Positions 50,942 to 61,192 of a DNA stretch of 64,000 bases are shown here, piece after piece. Numbering within the stretch: the first letter of the stretch is position 1; the number at the start of each line of letters is the position of its first letter. The stretch covers positions 22,538,626-22,602,625 of the forward strand of contig JAOANR010000015.1 in NCBI GenBank assembly GCA_030278955.1. Direction: 5' to 3'. Below the pieces are notes generated by a model, which saw nothing but the letters and a program-made list of their open reading frames with translations, did no database searches and was not told where the DNA came from. The position numbers and the translations under genes are program-made. Source of the DNA: Hygrophila difformis (taxonomy: Eukaryota > Streptophyta > Magnoliopsida > Lamiales > Acanthaceae).

Positions 50942-51401
50942 GAAAATAGAACTAGCCGTAGAGATAGAGGAGAGCTGCTTAAGTCAATTTTAGTTGGTAA
51001 GGACAGATGTAGTTTTTGTTCAGATTTGGGAATGAATTTTGATCCATGTGTACTTTGATGTTTGATCATTCAATTTTCTTGGAAAATTTCATATGTTTTC
51101 TACATGCATTTGTATGTTTTCAGTTTTTCATTTTTCTGTGTGTAGGTTAAAAAAATAAAAAAAAAATAAAAATAAAAAAGTAAGTAGTAGTACTAATTTT
51201 TTGGATCACACTGGCATTATTTTATTTTTCGGCAACTTTTGAAAGACTTCACACTAATAAAGTTAGGTGGACAAAGATATGCATTTCAACTTGCTTTTTA
51301 TTTCTGATGCGCATGGTATGCAATCATAAAATTGCTTAAAAGCGGGCCAAATCACGAAAAATAAATTTCCTTGTGGATTGGCTTGCCAAATAATATGAAA
51401 T
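50942..51401. other. Spacer, no gene seen
   Basis: AT-rich sequence between the kinase pseudogene and the copia element; A-rich low complexity at 51150-51180. Confidence 0.4.
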
Positions 51402-51745
51402 TTTCAAATAATGCGGCTAGTCAAAAAATGCAGCTTAAAGTGTGTCAAATAATACAGCTTAAAGTAAAGGGATCCGGCTACCATTGGGCTGCAATTAATG
51501 TGATTGTCTTATTCTATTACTGTATATGCGCATGCTGTAGTATTCATCCTCTATAAATATGTATGCTTTGACAGACTTGATAATAGATGAGTTCTATATT
51601 TCCTCTTTTATATCGTGCACTCCCTCCACATTTATTATGTCATCTAATCCCTCTCCATAAAAGCACCTCTGCACACACATACATTACACAACACATATTT
51701 ATAACACATAATAAATGCACCATATATAATACTATATTCACAACA
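51402..51745 (+). repeat. 5' LTR of the short copia element
   Basis: 344 bases ending CACAACA. The first dinucleotide reads TT instead of TG (compare 56665). A TATAAATA at about 51553-51560 is a likely TATA box; the same is at about 56816. Confidence 0.8.
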
Positions 51746-51825
51746 CGTTATCAGCACGAGTTGACTCTGCCCGGGTTACAAGAATTTGAGGTATAATTTC
51801 TTATTCCAATACTTTCAATAAGATT

Positions 51826-52863
51826 ATGGCTAACCTTGCAAAGTAGGAATTTGCTCCCTTAACCGTTGAAGGAAGCAATTATATGTCATGGGCCCGAGAT
51901 GTGAAAATGCATCTTACTTCAATGGTTCTGGAAGATACTATTGCTGAAGGGAAAAATCCTAGCCATCAGAATAAGGCAAAAGCCATGATTTTCTTGTGCC
52001 ATCATATCGAAGAGGCACTTAAAATGGAGTACGTGACTGTGGAATCCCCACTGGCATTGTGGGAAAAGTTGAAAGAAAGATATGATAATCTTAAAAAGAT
52101 GGTGCTTCCAAAAGCCCTTGATGACTGGACAAACCTGAGACTTCAGGACTTCAAAACAGTCTGGGAATATAATTCCGCTGTGTTCAAAATTACGGCCCAA
52201 TTGCAATTATGTGGGCAAAAGATATCTGAAGAAGAAATGCTTGAAAAAACGTATTCTACGTTTCATGCTAAAAACTCAGTATTGAGTGAGACATACCGTC
52301 AAAAAGGTTTTCAGAGATATTCTGATCTTATCACCTGCTTATTATTGGCTGAACAAAACAGCCTATTGCTGTTGAGAAATCATGAATCTAGGCCCGCAGG
52401 TGCAAAACCGTTCCCTGAGGTGAACGCGGCTCAATCATCGAAATATGTGCGTGATCGTGGGCACTTTAAAAATCAAAATGATGATCGTGGCCAAAATCGA
52501 TATCAAAATCGAGGCAGAGGTGAATCATCTCGTCAAAATAATTATCGAAATAAGCCTCGATTTGAGCAAAATCGCAGATATGATACCAGAAGGCCTTACA
52601 AACCACAACAAAGAAATTATGCAAGAAAGCATAAACAAAATGATGAAATTTGTGATCGTTGTGGAATTAAAGGCCATATGGCTCAAACATGCCACACAGC
52701 TAAACACTTAGCTGAACTGTATCAGGCCTCGAAACGAAAAGAAAGACCAGGTGTTGAAGCACACCATAATGCCCACGATGATACTTATGATGATATATTA
52801 AATTATAATATCACGCACCTGGAAGCTGATGATTTTGTTGAGCCAGATACTGTTACTAAATAA
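51826..52863 (+). pseudogene. Copia gag with an early nonsense codon
   Basis: The family start MANLAK lies at ATG 51826 but is followed by TAG at 51844-51846. The frame then stays open for 339 codons. UBN2-type capsid region (NKAKAMIFLCHHIEEALKME, LALWEKLKERYDNLK, LPKALDDWTNLRLQDFK), an Arg/Asn/Gln-rich basic stretch, one CCHC zinc knuckle (CDRCGIKGHMAQTC) and a short tail. Use of an internal ATG (51883) would still give most of the protein. It is followed by a 172-base AT-rich gap before pol. Confidence 0.85.
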
Positions 52864-53035
52864 TATATTATATAGCTATATATATTTTATACTTGTCTTT
52901 TGTAATTCCTGTTTAATATAAATAATGATATCTTGTACTTCCCTTTTATTATCCATGTATAATATAAATATGTTTTTGCATTAATAATATTTATTTTGCT
53001 GATGTTTAATAATTTTCTTATATTCTTGTAAAGAA

Positions 53036-56000
53036 ATGGATGCTGGAAATTCAAAAGTCGGAGATGATATCTGCCTCATTGACAGTGCAACAACGCATAG
53101 CATTTTGAAAAGCAAAAGCTATTTCTCCAATTTAAAATTGGAAAAGACCGCAGTGAAAACTATAAGCGGTAATGCAAAATGCATTGAAGGCTCCGGTAGA
53201 GCTGTTATATTTCTCCCTGAAGGGACAAAATTGGCAATTGAAAATGCCTTGTTCTCACGGAAAGCTCGAAGAAATTTACTGAGCTTCAATGATATTCGAA
53301 AAAATGGATATCACATTGAAACTTCAAAAGAGGCAGATCACGAGTATCTTTTGATAACTCGAATTGAAAATTGCAAAAAATTTGTGAATGAAAAATTGCT
53401 ATGTTATTCCTCTGGCTTATACTACACAAAAATATGTGCCGCAGAAATACATAACCTAGTAGGCTTGAAAGCTACTAGTGAATTTATTACCTGGCACGAT
53501 AGACTTGGGCATCCTCGTAGTGTAATGCTGAGGCGAATTATTGAAAATTCAAATGGCCATACATTGAAAAGGCAAATGATATTAAACCCAAATGAGTTCA
53601 ATTGTGCAGCCTATTCACAAGGGAAATTGATAACCAGACCATCTCCAATAAAAGTGGGAATTGAATCCCCTACATTCCTAGAAAGAATTCAAGGCGATAT
53701 ATGTGGACCTATTGATCCATTGTGTGGACCTTTCAAGTACTTTATGGTATTAATTGATGCGTCATCACGCTGGTCACACGTTTGTTTATTATCAACTCGC
53801 AATTTGGCATTCGCAAGATTACTTGCACAAATTATAAAATTGCGAGCACAGTTTCCAGATCATCCGATAAAGAAAATACGCCTTGATAATGCTGGAGAAT
53901 ATACATCACATGCATTTGATGATTTCTGCATGTCGATTGGAATTACTGTTGAACATCCTGTGCCTCATGTGCACACGCAAAATGGTCTGACAGAATCATT
54001 TATTAAGCGATTGCAATTAATTGCAAGACCCTTGTTAATGAAATCAAAACTCCCTGTTTCTGCTTGGGGACATGCTATATTGCATGCAGCAGCACTTGTG
54101 AAAATAAGGCCGACAAGCTATCATAGCTACTCCCCTACACAAATTGTGTTTGGAAAGGAGCCCAATATATCCCACTTGCGAATTTTTGGGTGTGCGGTTT
54201 ATGTACCGATTGCGCCACCACAACGCACAAAAATGGGACCTCAAAGAAGGTTGGGCATATATGTCGGGTATGAATCACCCTCGATTATTAAATATCTTGA
54301 ACCAAAAATGGGTGATTTATTTACTGCAAGATTTGCAGACTGTCATTTTGATGAAACTCAATTCCCGACATTAGGGGGAGGAAATGATCAACTGAAAAAG
54401 GAAATATCTTGGCAAAGTCCATTTGATTTCCTTGATCCTCGTACAAGGCAATGCGAACTTGAAGTTCAAAGAATTGTGCATTTGCAGGGAATTGCAAATC
54501 AATTACCCGATGCTTTTAATGATGCTGCTAAAGTTACAAAATCATATATAAATGATGCAGCAAATGCACCAGCCAATATAAATGTCCCAGAAGGGCATAT
54601 TCCGAGTGCAAATGAACCTACTGCACGCCTGAAGCGTGGTAGGCCTTTGTGTTCCAAGGATAAAAATCCACGAAAGAAGAAAATTATCCATATGGGTGAT
54701 AAATCAATCACAGATGATACTCCCGAAGGAGGAATTCATTCAACCTCCGAAAAGGTTGAACGTGAAAATATTCACCCAGATGAAAATGAAGTTATTGAAA
54801 CTTCTTTCAATTATATTAATACTGGGAAAAGTTGGAACCGAAAAGAAACAAACATTGATAATGCTTTTGCATACAACGTTGCACTCGATGTAATGGAAAA
54901 TAACGAGGATCCTGAACCAAGATCAGTTGAAGAATGTCGGAAAAGAAATGATTGGCCAAAATGGAAAGATGCGATTCAGTCTGAACTAGATTCACTGAAT
55001 AAACGAAAAGTATTCGGCCCTATTGTCCAAACACCAAAAAATGTGAAGCCTGTTGGCTATAGATGGGTGTTTGTGAGAAAAAGAAATGAAAATAATGAAA
55101 TTGCCAAATATAAGGCAAGGCTTGTAGCCCAAGGTTTTTCACAACGACCGGGAATTGATTTTGAGGAAACATATTCCCCAGTTATGGATGGAATAACATT
55201 CAAGTATCTAATGAGCCTAGCAGTACGAGAAAATCTCGAAATGAGGCTGATGGATGTTGTTACTGCATATTTATATGGCTCATTGGAAAATGATATTTAT
55301 ATGAAAATACCTGAAGGGTTTAAATTACCTGAGTCTTGCAACTCAAAACCCAGTGAAACTTATTCCATCAAATTACAAAAATCGTTGTATGGGCTCAAGC
55401 AATCTGGCCGAATGTGGTATAACCGTCTCAGTGAAAGTTTGATAAAGGAAGGTTATACAAATGACACTATCAGTCCTTGTGAATTTATAAAGAAGAATGG
55501 GTCAGAATTTGTGATCGTCGCAGTCTATGTTGACGATTTAAATCTAATTGGAACTCCTGAAGAGTTGAAAAAGGCAGTCGAATATCTGAAAAAGGAGTTC
55601 GAAATCAAAGATTTCGGGAAAACGAAATTTTGCCTTGGCCTACAAATTGAGCATTTGGAAAATGGCATATTTGTTCATCAATCAGCTTATACCCAAAAGG
55701 TATTGAAGCAATTTCGAATGGATTATGTTCATTCGCTAAATAATCCAATGATCGTTCGGGCACTTGATCCTGCAAAGGATCCATTTAGGCCAAAAGAAGA
55801 TAATGAAGAGCAACTTGGCCCAGAAATCCCATATTTAAGCGCAATTGGTGCGTTAATGTATCTTGCAAACAGCACGCGACCTGATATCGCGTTTGCAGTC
55901 AATCTACTCGCAAGATTCAGTTCTTGCCCTACTCAACGACATTGGAAAGGCATAAAGCATGTTTTTCGCTATCTCCAAGGAACAATTGATCTTGGGTTAT

Positions 56001-56515
56001 TTTACCCAAAAGACTCTCGACATGAGTTAATTGGCTATGCCGATGCAGGTTATTTATCAGACCCACACAAAGCCAAATCTCAAACAGGCTATATCTTCAC
56101 GTGTGATGGAACTGCTATCTCTTGGAGGTCAATGAAGCAGACTCTAACTACTTCTTCTAATCATGCCGAAATATTAGCTATCCATGAAGCAAGTCGAGAA
56201 TGTGTTAGGTTGAGGTCAATGACTCAACATATATTGAAGAATTGTGGTTTAATCATTGAACCACAAATGCCCCCAACAATTTTATTTGAAGATAATTCGG
56301 CTTGTGTAGCCCAGTTGAAAGGGGGTTATATCAAAGGAGATAGAACGAAGCATATTTCACCAAAATTTTTCTACACTCATGATCTTCAAAAGAATGGTGA
56401 AGTCGATGTGCAACAAATTCGATCAGAAAATAATTTAGCGGATCTATTTACCAAGGCATTGCCGACTGCAACATTCGAGAAGCTCGTGAAGAAAATTGGA
56501 ATGCGGCGGCTTTGA
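53036..56515 (+). CDS. Copia pol: protease, integrase, RT, RNase H
   Basis: 1,159 codons, no stop or frameshift. Protease DSATTHS (residues 17-23). GAG-pre-integrase WHDRLGHPRSVMLRR, where the final Cys pair reads CAAY, so one zinc ligand is changed. Integrase core with Asp, Asp and Glu (GDICGPIDP, RLDNAGEYTSH, NGLTESFIKR). RT (YRWVFVRKRNEN, RLVAQGFSQRPGIDFEETYS, catalytic AVYVDDLNLIG) and RNase H (DAGYLSDPHKAKSQTGY, FEDNSACVAQLKGG, ADLFTKALP). It starts at ATG 53036 after an AT-rich gap; how pol is expressed relative to gag is not evident (internal initiation or splicing). Confidence 0.9.
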   Translation: MDAGNSKVGDDICLIDSATTHSILKSKSYFSNLKLEKTAVKTISGNAKCIEGSGRAVIFLPEGTKLAIENALFSRKARRNLLSFNDIRKNGYHIETSKEADHEYLLITRIENCKKFVNEKLLCYSSGLYYTKICAAEIHNLVGLKATSEFITWHDRLGHPRSVMLRRIIENSNGHTLKRQMILNPNEFNCAAYSQGKLITRPSPIKVGIESPTFLERIQGDICGPIDPLCGPFKYFMVLIDASSRWSHVCLLSTRNLAFARLLAQIIKLRAQFPDHPIKKIRLDNAGEYTSHAFDDFCMSIGITVEHPVPHVHTQNGLTESFIKRLQLIARPLLMKSKLPVSAWGHAILHAAALVKIRPTSYHSYSPTQIVFGKEPNISHLRIFGCAVYVPIAPPQRTKMGPQRRLGIYVGYESPSIIKYLEPKMGDLFTARFADCHFDETQFPTLGGGNDQLKKEISWQSPFDFLDPRTRQCELEVQRIVHLQGIANQLPDAFNDAAKVTKSYINDAANAPANINVPEGHIPSANEPTARLKRGRPLCSKDKNPRKKKIIHMGDKSITDDTPEGGIHSTSEKVERENIHPDENEVIETSFNYINTGKSWNRKETNIDNAFAYNVALDVMENNEDPEPRSVEECRKRNDWPKWKDAIQSELDSLNKRKVFGPIVQTPKNVKPVGYRWVFVRKRNENNEIAKYKARLVAQGFSQRPGIDFEETYSPVMDGITFKYLMSLAVRENLEMRLMDVVTAYLYGSLENDIYMKIPEGFKLPESCNSKPSETYSIKLQKSLYGLKQSGRMWYNRLSESLIKEGYTNDTISPCEFIKKNGSEFVIVAVYVDDLNLIGTPEELKKAVEYLKKEFEIKDFGKTKFCLGLQIEHLENGIFVHQSAYTQKVLKQFRMDYVHSLNNPMIVRALDPAKDPFRPKEDNEEQLGPEIPYLSAIGALMYLANSTRPDIAFAVNLLARFSSCPTQRHWKGIKHVFRYLQGTIDLGLFYPKDSRHELIGYADAGYLSDPHKAKSQTGYIFTCDGTAISWRSMKQTLTTSSNHAEILAIHEASRECVRLRSMTQHILKNCGLIIEPQMPPTILFEDNSACVAQLKGGYIKGDRTKHISPKFFYTHDLQKNGEVDVQQIRSENNLADLFTKALPTATFEKLVKKIGMRRL

Positions 56516-56652
56516 AATTTAAAATGATGTCCAAATCAGGGGGAGCACCGGATACAAGAATATTGTACTCTTTTTCCTTCACTAGGATTTTTTCCCACTG
56601 GGTTTTTTTTCCTAGTAAGGTTTTAACGAGGCATATTCTTTGTATGAAGATA

Positions 56653-56664
56653 ATCAAGGGGGAG
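56653..56664 (+). other. Polypurine tract of the short copia element
   Basis: ATCAAGGGGGAG directly before the 3' LTR. Confidence 0.8.
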
Positions 56665-57008
56665 TGTCAAATAATGCGGCTTGTCAAAAAATGCAGCTTA
56701 AAGTGTGTCAAATAATATAGCTTAAAGTAAAGGGATCCGGCTACCATTGGGCTGCAATTAATGTGATTGTCTTCTTCTATTACTGTATATGCGCATGCTG
56801 TAGTATTCATCCTCTATAAATATGTATGCTTTGATAGACTTGATAATAGATGAGTTCTATATTTCCTCTTTTATATCGTGCACTCCCTCCACATTTATTA
56901 TGTCATCTAATCCCTCTCCATAAAAGCACCTCTGCACACACACACATTTCACAACACATATTTATAACACATAATAAATGCACCATATATAATACTATAT
57001 TCACAACA
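56665..57008 (+). repeat. 3' LTR of the short copia element
   Basis: 344 bases, TGTCAAATAATG to CACAACA. Confidence 0.85.
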
Positions 57009-57768
57009 GAATTATGATTCTGCTGATTCTTCGAATACTCAATTTTACTACCACTCCCCCCAACCCTATTCCCCTCTGATCTCCAGCTTATATGTTGACG
57101 AAGCCATTAGATCCTATTATGCCGGGAAATGACAATAAATCATATCAGCTTCGGTTATACGTGAGATTTTGGTAAGAAACCCAATTTTACTGGGAGATGT
57201 AACAAGTAGGTTCCTATGGTTAACATAGCACGTCCCAATCCCATGACAACTATCTTAGCTAGAGCATCGAATTATTTGATCTCTTCTTGGAGTACAAGAT
57301 GGAATTGGACAACTTGAAACGATCTGCCATGCATATCTATATATGATTTTGCAAAGCTTTGGCACCTCGCGAAATGATGACATACCCTGTCTAGCTCGGA
57401 TTCGCAATGGACAATCGAGAGGTCGAGTTGGATTTCAAGTCCTTTAATTTTAGAAACGGGGTGAGTCTGGCAACATCATTGGCAACCTCTCAATCAGGCT
57501 AGGTGCCTCTTCATAACGAGGATTACAGCTATAATTGGAGTAATAGTTCTGTTCACAGCCATGCTCAAGGGCAGATGTACGAGTATTCGATGGGGCACGG
57601 AACCGCATTCAAATTAATTTTCAAGATAAAAATAAATAAATAATAAATAATAATTAATAAGATCTGGCATAGTGAAGCCACTCAATTGTTTTATGATTGT
57701 TAGAATAATACTCTAATTTGTGCTATAGGAAACGAAACAATTCTCTATATTACAACTTAAAATTGTTG
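57009..57768. other. Unassigned spacer, possible exon remnants
   Basis: No full ORF. A short open stretch near 57520-57620 (YSYNWSNSSVHSHAQGQMYE) has protein-like composition but I cannot assign it. Low-complexity AAATAA at 57630-57660. Confidence 0.3.
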
Positions 57769-58031
57769 CTCCTTTCGTCCCATTTAACTTGTTTTCGTTT
57801 GACTTTTGCACACAATCCAATACATTTCCTCAATTATTAATATCTCAAAATATGTAGAACAAAAAAATTATAGAAAATATATATTCTAAAACTACATGAT
57901 CATACGACTCTAACAAGACCCAACTCGATTATCTTTTTTCACATATATACTTCAATAAAATTAAGTATAAGTTTAACAATGAACAGTGCAAAAAAAAGTC
58001 AAATAGTACAAGATGACTGAGATGGAGGCAG
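57769..58031. mobile_element. Stowaway-like MITE, degenerate
   Basis: About 263 bases. The left end CTCCTTTCGTCCCATTTAAC and the right end (reverse complement CTGCCTCCATCTCAGTCATC) are an imperfect Stowaway-type pair, with TA after the right end. Older than the MITE at 37902. Confidence 0.6.
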
Positions 58032-58270
58032 TATTAATCAGGAAGTGATGGGGTTAATGGGAATCGATCAAACCCCCAACACTTAGGTAAGAAAGTGAAG
58101 GATTGACGAACATCTACCCCCAATTATTAGATTTAAAGAAATATAGTACTTTATTTATTAGTAGTAGATCTCTAACACTACATTTTTTTTCTGGATCCGA
58201 CTTTGTTGGGCCCATGGAGAATTGCAAACAACTATGCTTCCATACTCGTACCCATTCCAATCCTAATAGA

Positions 58271-58953
58271 TAGGGGTAAAAGCGGGATGAATAATTTCCG
58301 CCCGATCCGATGCCGTATTCGATTATATTCGAATCCGAATTTGAATTTTGATATCCGGCTGATATTTGGCGGATACGGGACATGATATGGGATTGTAAAT
58401 ATCTGTCCGTATCCGAAAAAATCTGAATTTTATACGGATATTATCCGTATTTTCATCCGAATATCCGAAAATTTATATATATATTTATATATGTATATTA
58501 TAATATTATATTAACTATAAAATAAATAAGTAATACTATATGTATAAATATAATCAAAAGCTTGAAAGCCATATATAAATAAATCAAATCATATTAATCA
58601 ACTCTATTATACCATTAGGTTCTTTGCATCTAAACTGTAGTACGTAACATCTTGTAGTGGTGCTATTTAGATGTCATGAATGAAATAACTAATGATTTTG
58701 AAAAATTTAAAAAATCAGTTTAGCTTATATAGTATATATTCCGATTTCTCTTAAAAAATTATAAAAAAATAATTTTAAAAAATAAAATATTATCCGAGTT
58801 AAAATCCGAATCTGTCTCGTATCCGTTTCCCGAAATATTCGAATTCGTATTTGTATTCGGCCTATTGGTATTCGATTCCGTATTCGACAAAAAATATGGA
58901 ATAGGATACGGGACGAGTACTATCCGCCCGTATACGTCACATTTTCACCCCTA
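58271..58953. mobile_element. hAT-type MITE with perfect eight-base target duplication
   Basis: 683 bases with ends TAGGGGTAAAA and TTTTCACCCCTA (inverted), flanked by CTAATAGA on both sides (58263-58270, 58954-58961). The subterminal regions are rich in ATCCGTA/TACGGAT and ATCCGAAT-type repeats in both orientations. No transposase. Confidence 0.9.
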
Positions 58954-58961
58954 CTAATAGA

Positions 58962-59532
58962 TGCAGTTTACCCTCTAGAAATGACATTTTAAGATTTTTC
59001 ATTCTTTCAAAATGATGTGTGCCGAGGTAAATTTAGAGAACAGAACTAGGAAAAAAAAAATTATATAAAGAGGTACCAAAATGCATTTAAATAAGATGCT
59101 ACCCATTAGACAGTCTCGACTCAGTCGATTTTTAATCGGGTTGTAAGCATTTCAAATTCAATTTGAATAACCAGATAAACTAATTCCACGCCCAAATCAG
59201 GCTAGATTTCATAATTGTAGTTGAAAACTAAAGTCATTTTTGCAGAAAAATGTAGACATGAAAGCATACACCCTTTTAGCTTTTCTGCATGTTACAATCA
59301 TTAGTAATAAAACAAAGTGGAAGGACTATTTGTGCAATCAGTGTATACTCTTAACCAAACCCCTGTTTCACTAAAGTCTAAACATAATCCAGCATATTCA
59401 AGGAAGACGCATGTTCAGGTGTCAAACTTTCCTGGCGCATCAAACCTCCATAGCACGCGTCTTAGGCTGGCGTATCTTAGATAATTTTAACAGTATACAA
59501 AAGTACCGAAATACATTGAAGTTTTAACTATA
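58962..59532. other. Spacer, no gene seen
   Basis: AT-rich, no ORF of note, ending at a probable Helitron terminus. Confidence 0.4.
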
Positions 59533-59564
59533 CTAGATTTTTCACCCGCGCTTCGCGCACGGGT
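59533..59564 (-). mobile_element. Probable Helitron 3' terminus
   Basis: On the minus strand a GC-rich hairpin (ACCCG...CGGGT arms with inner CGC/GCG, 59544-59564) is followed after seven bases by CTAG (59536-59533) and then T. This is the hairpin, CTRR and T target order of Helitron 3' ends. The element body would run to the right, AT-rich, and be interrupted by the LINE at 59712. I did not find the 5' TC end in the window. Confidence 0.6.
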
Positions 59565-59711
59565 ATTACTTTTTTTAATACAAACTTATTAACTCAATTA
59601 ATTTAAAATTATATATTATTATTTTAGTATATTTATGAAAACGGAATTTTTAATGAAATATAATTCTATTTTTTTCAAAATGACAGAAGAATTTTTTTCA
59701 TAATACATATA

Positions 59712-61192
59712 CCAAGTATTATGGCGGACAGGCTAGTCTATTACCGGAGCCGAAGGTTGCAAGGTCTCTGTGGGGCAGGATTTGCAGTGTTTGGCAAAAG
59801 GCTGATGAAAGAGACCAAACAAGTGATTTCAGATTTATTATTGGTAATGGAGAAGGGATTAAGTTTTGGCAGGACATATGGGTTCCTAGGGGACGGCCAT
59901 TGAAAGATCTTTTTCCTAGGCTATTCACACTTGCATCAAACAAGGAGGGAAAGGTGGTGGAATTTGGTTCTTGGATTGGAACGACATGGGAATGGTGTAT
60001 TACGTTTAGGAGAACCCTTTTTCAATGGGAAATACAGGTGTGGGAGGATCTTATGACTGAGTTGAACAGGTTTAAGCCGTGTAGATTTATTGAAGATAGA
60101 GTTATTTGGCCGAAGGAGGGAAATGGCGAATATTCAACTAAATCATGGTGGAGACGTGCGGGAGAGGAGGTTCAAGTTGAGCATGGCAGGTTTTGGAAGA
60201 GACTGTGGCAAATCAAGGTGCCGATGAAAGTTAAATTACTGGCGTGGAAATTGTTCCATAATGCTCTACCAACTAGAGAGATCCTATTGAGGAGGGGATG
60301 CATACTAGAGTCGAATGCCAATTGTCCGTTTTGCAGAGAGGTATTGGAGACAGCAGATCATATATTCTGTAAATGCAAGGTTACTGCTCAGGTATGGTAT
60401 AAAGGGGTTTATTGGTTCGGTTTAGCATGGGCTATCCCGGGTGAGGCTGGGAATCTCTTGGTAGGATGGATTGATTTATCTCATGGTATCAGACAAAGGG
60501 AGCTATGGATGGTCACAGGGTTGGCTATCATGTGGATGATTTGGAAATATCGAAATGGGAGTGTATTTAAAGAGCAAGAAGTTAATGTGAACATAATCGA
60601 GGCGGAAGTTAAATGGATAGTGCAACAGTGGTGGAAGGCCGGTTATAATGAAAATGCTGCTTGTCTGGGTGAGGTGTACAGAATATTTCCGGAAGGGCTA
60701 TGGTACGACAGGAGAATTAAATGTAAAGTTCCACGACAAGGACTGGTATGGGTTCGTCCGTCGAAGGGGTGGTGGAAGATTAATACGGACGGGTCGTCTC
60801 TTGGGAATCCCGGGCCAGCGGGTATTGGAGGAACTATCAGAAATGAGAAGGGAGATGTGATATATATTCTGTCAGATTTTGTTGGGATTACGGATTCCTC
60901 GGAGGCGGAGATTATGGCTATTAGCAGAGTTTGTAAGGCCCTGCTAAGAGACCAAGGGTATCCTTTACCAAGATTGATCTTTGAATGTGATTCATGGAAC
61001 GTGGTAAATTGGTTGATGGATTTTAGAAAGATCCCGTGGAGGTTCAGAAGTGTTATTGAACCAATTGCTGAAATTTGGAACTGCGCTGGAGAAGTCAAGA
61101 TCAGTCATATTTATAGAGAACGAAATGAAGAGGCAGACTTATGGGCTAAGAAGGGGGCGGGCCAAGAAGGGAGTGTGGAAGTATGGATATAA
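59712..61192 (+). pseudogene. LINE ORF2 3' portion: zf-RVT and RNase H
   Basis: Open in one frame from about 59703 to the stop at 61190, but 5'-truncated: endonuclease and RT are missing. It begins at a YYGG segment and continues IGNGEGIKFWQDIWVPRGRP. A zf-RVT domain follows (WKRLWQIKVPMKVKLLAWKL, LPTREILLRRG, CPFCREVLETADHIFCKC), then a plant RNase H with the acidic residues in place (INTDGSSLGNPGPAGIGG, SSEAEIMAISRV, FECDSWNVVNWL, RERNEEADLWAKKG). The same family as the piece at 32090-33076. No frameshift, so a recent insertion. Confidence 0.85.

Larger units (their letters stand above)
51402..57008 (+). mobile_element. Copia retrotransposon with short LTRs and separate gag and pol
   Basis: 5,607 bases with 344-base LTRs (51402-51745, 56665-57008) that differ at about seven positions by eye, so it is older than the other complete elements. 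The flanks GAAAT (51397-51401) and GAATT (57009-57013) fit a five-base target duplication with one change. The primer region after the 5' LTR reads TTATCAGCACGAG, not the usual TGGTATCAGAGC. Polypurine tract ATCAAGGGGGAG at 56653-56664. The gag style and separate ORFs suggest the Bianca-like lineage; that assignment is from memory of the family. Confidence 0.85.
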
